Assembly (NCBI GenBank): GCA_009845505.1
Contig: VXZL01000313.1
Span: 1 to 8,778, forward strand
Source of the DNA: Candidatus Poribacteria bacterium
Lineage (GTDB): Bacteria; Poribacteria; WGA-4E; WGA-3G
Direction: 5' to 3'
DNA: 8,778 nt
Made by a program: the position numbers and the translations under genes. Positions 7,934 to 8,778 of the stretch are shown piece by piece (position 1 is the first letter of the stretch; every line of letters starts with the position of its first letter). The notes under the pieces are model-generated. The model worked only from the letters and a program-made list of their open reading frames with translations, was not told where the DNA came from and did no database searches.

Positions 7934-8152
7934 CTATTCTTCGGGGTCTCTGCTGTACTTCAAACAAAACAAACGGATCTGTGTGAGCGTATCTGTTATA
8001 GAGCTGCGGCGGAACATTATACGTCTGAGTATATCGCGCAAGAGTCCAAGGACTTCAAAGAGCCGAACCAGCACAACGATCAAGAGCAGCCCTACGATCG
8101 TGACGACACTGAATGTGACGAACATCAAGATATGTTGGAATGTGTAGTCCAT
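7934..8152 (-). CDS. Small single-span membrane protein, unknown function
   Basis: The product is about 72 residues from ATG 8152, or 82 from an in-frame GTG at 8182. From the GTG numbering, one long hydrophobic helix spans about residues 21-47 (FVTFSVVTIVGLLLIVVLVR...). A basic segment follows (RDILRRIMFRRSS, 49-61), so by the positive-inside rule the C-terminus is probably cytoplasmic. The tail ends in RDPEE. No family is recognised. I prefer the ATG because the GTG lies inside an inverted repeat that looks like an operator (8173-8185) and has no ribosome-binding site; GAAG upstream of the ATG is only a weak one. An opposite-strand frame over the same bases is a charged, low-complexity translation and is judged a shadow. 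The gene is followed on its own strand by repeat copy 2. It could be a small membrane regulator or toxin-like peptide, but nothing proves this. Confidence 0.5.
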   Translation of the reverse strand: MDYTFQHILMFVTFSVVTIVGLLLIVVLVRLFEVLGLLRDILRRIMFRRSSITDTLTQIRLFCLKYSRDPEE

Positions 8153-8172
8153 GCAATTCTTCAGACGAACCT

Positions 8173-8215
8173 TTTGTAGCACAAAGTGTCAAGTTTTGGT
8201 TTCTTGTACCACAAA
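8173..8215 (-). promoter_or_regulatory. Pair of operator-like sites upstream of the small membrane protein gene
   Basis: TTTGTAGCACAAA (8173-8185) and CTTGTACCACAAA (8203-8215) share 11 of their last 12 bases. Each is an imperfect palindrome with arms TTTGT/ACAAA or TTGT/ACAA. They are spaced 30 bases apart, close to three helical turns, so a regulator could bind both on one DNA face. They lie between the suggested minus-strand -10 element and the ATG at 8152. The regulator is unknown. Confidence 0.4.
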
Positions 8216-8220
8216 CTATG

Positions 8221-8229
8221 GTTATAACA
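8221..8229 (-). promoter_or_regulatory. Possible extended -10 promoter for the small membrane protein gene
   Basis: Read on the minus strand, the sequence is TGTTATAAC, an extended -10 (TGnTATAAt). A start about 70 bases upstream of the ATG at 8152 would follow. The best upstream -35-like hexamer, TTGAAT (8246-8251), is about 20 bases away, too far for a standard spacer, so support is modest. Confidence 0.3.
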
Positions 8230-8260
8230 AGTCAATTTCTATAATAATTCAAATTAAAAT

Positions 8261-8555
8261 GTCAACGGTACCCACACGCTAAAGCGTGGGGAAACCTGTG
8301 CTTCCTCGCAGTCTGCGGTTTCCTCTAAGAGTCCACCGTCTTACGTCTGCTCCACTTAGGGCAGCCGAGCCTGCCCGTTTAGAATAGAATTGGGGGAACA
8401 CACGCAGTTGGCTGGAATTCTACTCCTCTTGCTACGTCGGTGTGTTCCGATATACTTTTTAGGTGATATGGACACCAAACACTTTTGACTACTTTCCACG
8501 GTAGTGGACACCACCTCTACAGAGAGTAGAGGGTGGAAACGGTGTCCAAGTGTCT
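8261..8555 (-). ncRNA. Putative omega-RNA-like structured RNA
   Basis: The predicted minus-strand transcript starts near 8555 and runs to the right end of the element. In TnpB systems the omega-RNA scaffold ends at the element's right end and the flanking host bases act as guide; this layout fits. Visible pairings include GGACACC/GGTGTCC (8470-8476 with 8541-8547) enclosing two hairpins: 8495-8499 with 8504-8508, and 8511-8520 with 8526-8536 with one bulged base. A possible H-type pseudoknot combines GGAACACAC (8395-8403 with 8440-8448) and TAGAATT (8385-8391 with 8416-8422). GGGCAG/CTGCCC (8359-8364 with 8371-8376) and GGAAACC/GGTTTCC (8290-8296 with 8317-8323) follow, then the terminal hairpin. 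There is no TnpB gene nearby, so it would need a protein supplied from elsewhere. It could instead be an unrelated structured RNA. Confidence 0.45.
8271..8291 (-). repeat. Right-end hairpin of the IS200/IS605-type element
   Basis: CCC (8271-8273) and CACGCT (8275-8280) pair with AGCGTG (8283-8288) and GGG (8289-8291), leaving one bulged A at 8274 and a tight loop. It reads CTTTAG at its centre on the minus strand. It lacks a directly following T-run on the minus strand, so it is a poor intrinsic terminator and fits a transposon end better. Confidence 0.6.
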
Positions 8556-8561
8556 GGTAAT

Positions 8562-8590
8562 ATTATACTACATTTTTAGGTGAATGTCAA
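8562..8590 (-). promoter_or_regulatory. Consensus sigma-70 promoter inside the mobile element
   Basis: On the minus strand TTGACA (8585-8590) and TATAAT (8562-8567) are separated by exactly 17 bases. Both hexamers match the consensus perfectly. Transcription would start near 8555 and run left through the structured region. No protein start follows closely, which points to a non-coding transcript. Confidence 0.8.
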
Positions 8591-8614
8591 ATCTTTTTTT
8601 CACACAACCATAGG

Positions 8615-8657
8615 CGGTGTCTACATCCCCGACCTAAAGGACGGGGGTTTGACACCG
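8615..8657 (-). repeat. Two-tier left-end hairpin of the IS200/IS605-type element
   Basis: The outer stem is CGGTGTC (8615-8621) with GACACCG (8651-8657). The inner stem is CCCCG (8627-8631) with CGGGG (8642-8646), then an A/A mismatch, then CCT with AGG (8633-8635, 8638-8640). The centre reads CTTTAG on the minus strand, as in the right-end hairpin. Confidence 0.65.
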
Positions 8658-8778
8658 AAGATTATGCTAAAACATGCTAAACATAACCATTAAAAGTATA
8701 CGATATTTTCAAGGAAAAAGCAAGTTATACCATTTCTAAAAGTTTATCTCGCATTAACCGAACCCACTCACACCACAC
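8658..8778. other. Right flank, AT-rich, no gene seen
   Basis: No coding frame or RNA gene is recognised here. A short tandem direct repeat, ATGCTAAAAC then ATGCTAAAC, occupies 8664-8682. The window ends before any further gene begins. Confidence 0.5.

Larger units (their letters stand above)
8261..8657 (-). mobile_element. Non-autonomous IS200/IS605-type element (tnpA- and tnpB-less)
   Basis: IS200/IS605 elements lack terminal inverted repeats and instead carry a subterminal hairpin at each end that the TnpA transposase recognises on single strands. Read on the minus strand, this about 397-bp unit has a left hairpin at 8615-8657 and a right hairpin at 8271-8291. Both have a C-run, CTTTAG core, G-run layout. 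The right hairpin is followed by TACCG and TTGAC (8261-8265), resembling the layout at the right end of ISDra2. Neither a Y1 transposase nor a TnpB RuvC or zinc-finger motif can be read inside. The longest minus-strand frame here (about 8355-8564) has no TnpB signature. The exact ends are estimated from the motifs; no target copy is available for comparison. Confidence 0.55.

Noticed and set aside
7793..8179. A 128-residue plus-strand open frame opposite the membrane protein gene
   Set aside because: It starts inside repeat copy 2, has low-complexity acidic and Gln/Asp-rich stretches, and is the complement of a clear hydrophobic-helix frame.
8271..8291. Intrinsic terminator
   Set aside because: The GC hairpin lacks an adjacent T-run on either strand; the CTTTAG core and TTGAC flank fit a transposon end better.
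8261..8555. RNase P RNA, 6S RNA, SRP RNA or tmRNA
   Set aside because: A GAGGAAACC-type segment and a strong promoter raised the idea, but the defining conserved motifs of these RNAs are not readable.
8355..8564. A remaining piece of a tnpB coding region inside the element
   Set aside because: The open minus-strand frame has no RuvC or zinc-finger motif, no ATG start, and is best explained as structured RNA sequence.
7213..8778. CRISPR array
   Set aside because: There are only two copies of the long repeat, they differ in the middle, and the spacing is gene-sized rather than spacer-sized.

Overview
The window comes from a bacterium of roughly even base composition. It carries two housekeeping genes on the + strand (bases 2-6493), followed by an accessory stretch of small minus-strand genes, diverged repeats and a transposon-like non-coding element (6494-8778). 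No rRNA, tRNA or taxon-specific marker gene is present. The best taxonomic hint is the double-length UvrA. From general knowledge, tandem UvrA fusions occur in chlamydiae and planctomycetes, so a PVC-type or similarly deep lineage (Candidatus Poribacteria is one candidate) is plausible. This is inference only.

Layout. The 3' part of era (ribosome-assembly GTPase) enters from the left edge. After 66 bases comes one 1917-codon gene encoding two complete UvrA proteins fused head to tail: four ABC ATPase sites and six paired-cysteine zinc modules. The second UvrA half is shorter where the insertion domain should be, carries extra loops elsewhere, and has several motif substitutions. It therefore looks like an old, specialised partner rather than a recent duplicate.

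A minus-strand gene for a 210-residue protein converges on uvrA. It resembles the N-terminal nuclease domain of type I restriction HsdR subunits (PD-(D/E)XK fold), but its catalytic acid is replaced and it ends in a membrane anchor. Upstream of it on the same strand are two small unknown genes: a 74-residue charged helical protein and a roughly 72-residue single-span membrane protein. On the minus strand each small gene is followed by a copy of a diverged 129-bp repeat. Both copies keep the same overlapping pairings, a possible pseudoknot.

The last 500 bases hold no protein gene I can support. They contain what looks like a tnpB-less IS200/IS605-type element of about 400 bp on the minus strand. 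It has a two-tier hairpin at its left end, a perfect consensus sigma-70 promoter, about 295 bases of highly structured sequence with a possible pseudoknot, and a right-end CTTTAG hairpin followed by TTGAC. This resembles an orphan omega-RNA (TnpB guide RNA) gene on a non-autonomous transposon. A possible relic of a similar right end lies just after uvrA.

The housekeeping genes are unrelated in pathway (30S assembly; nucleotide excision repair) and appear merely adjacent. The most interesting items are the fused, asymmetric UvrA and the promoter-driven structured RNA element.
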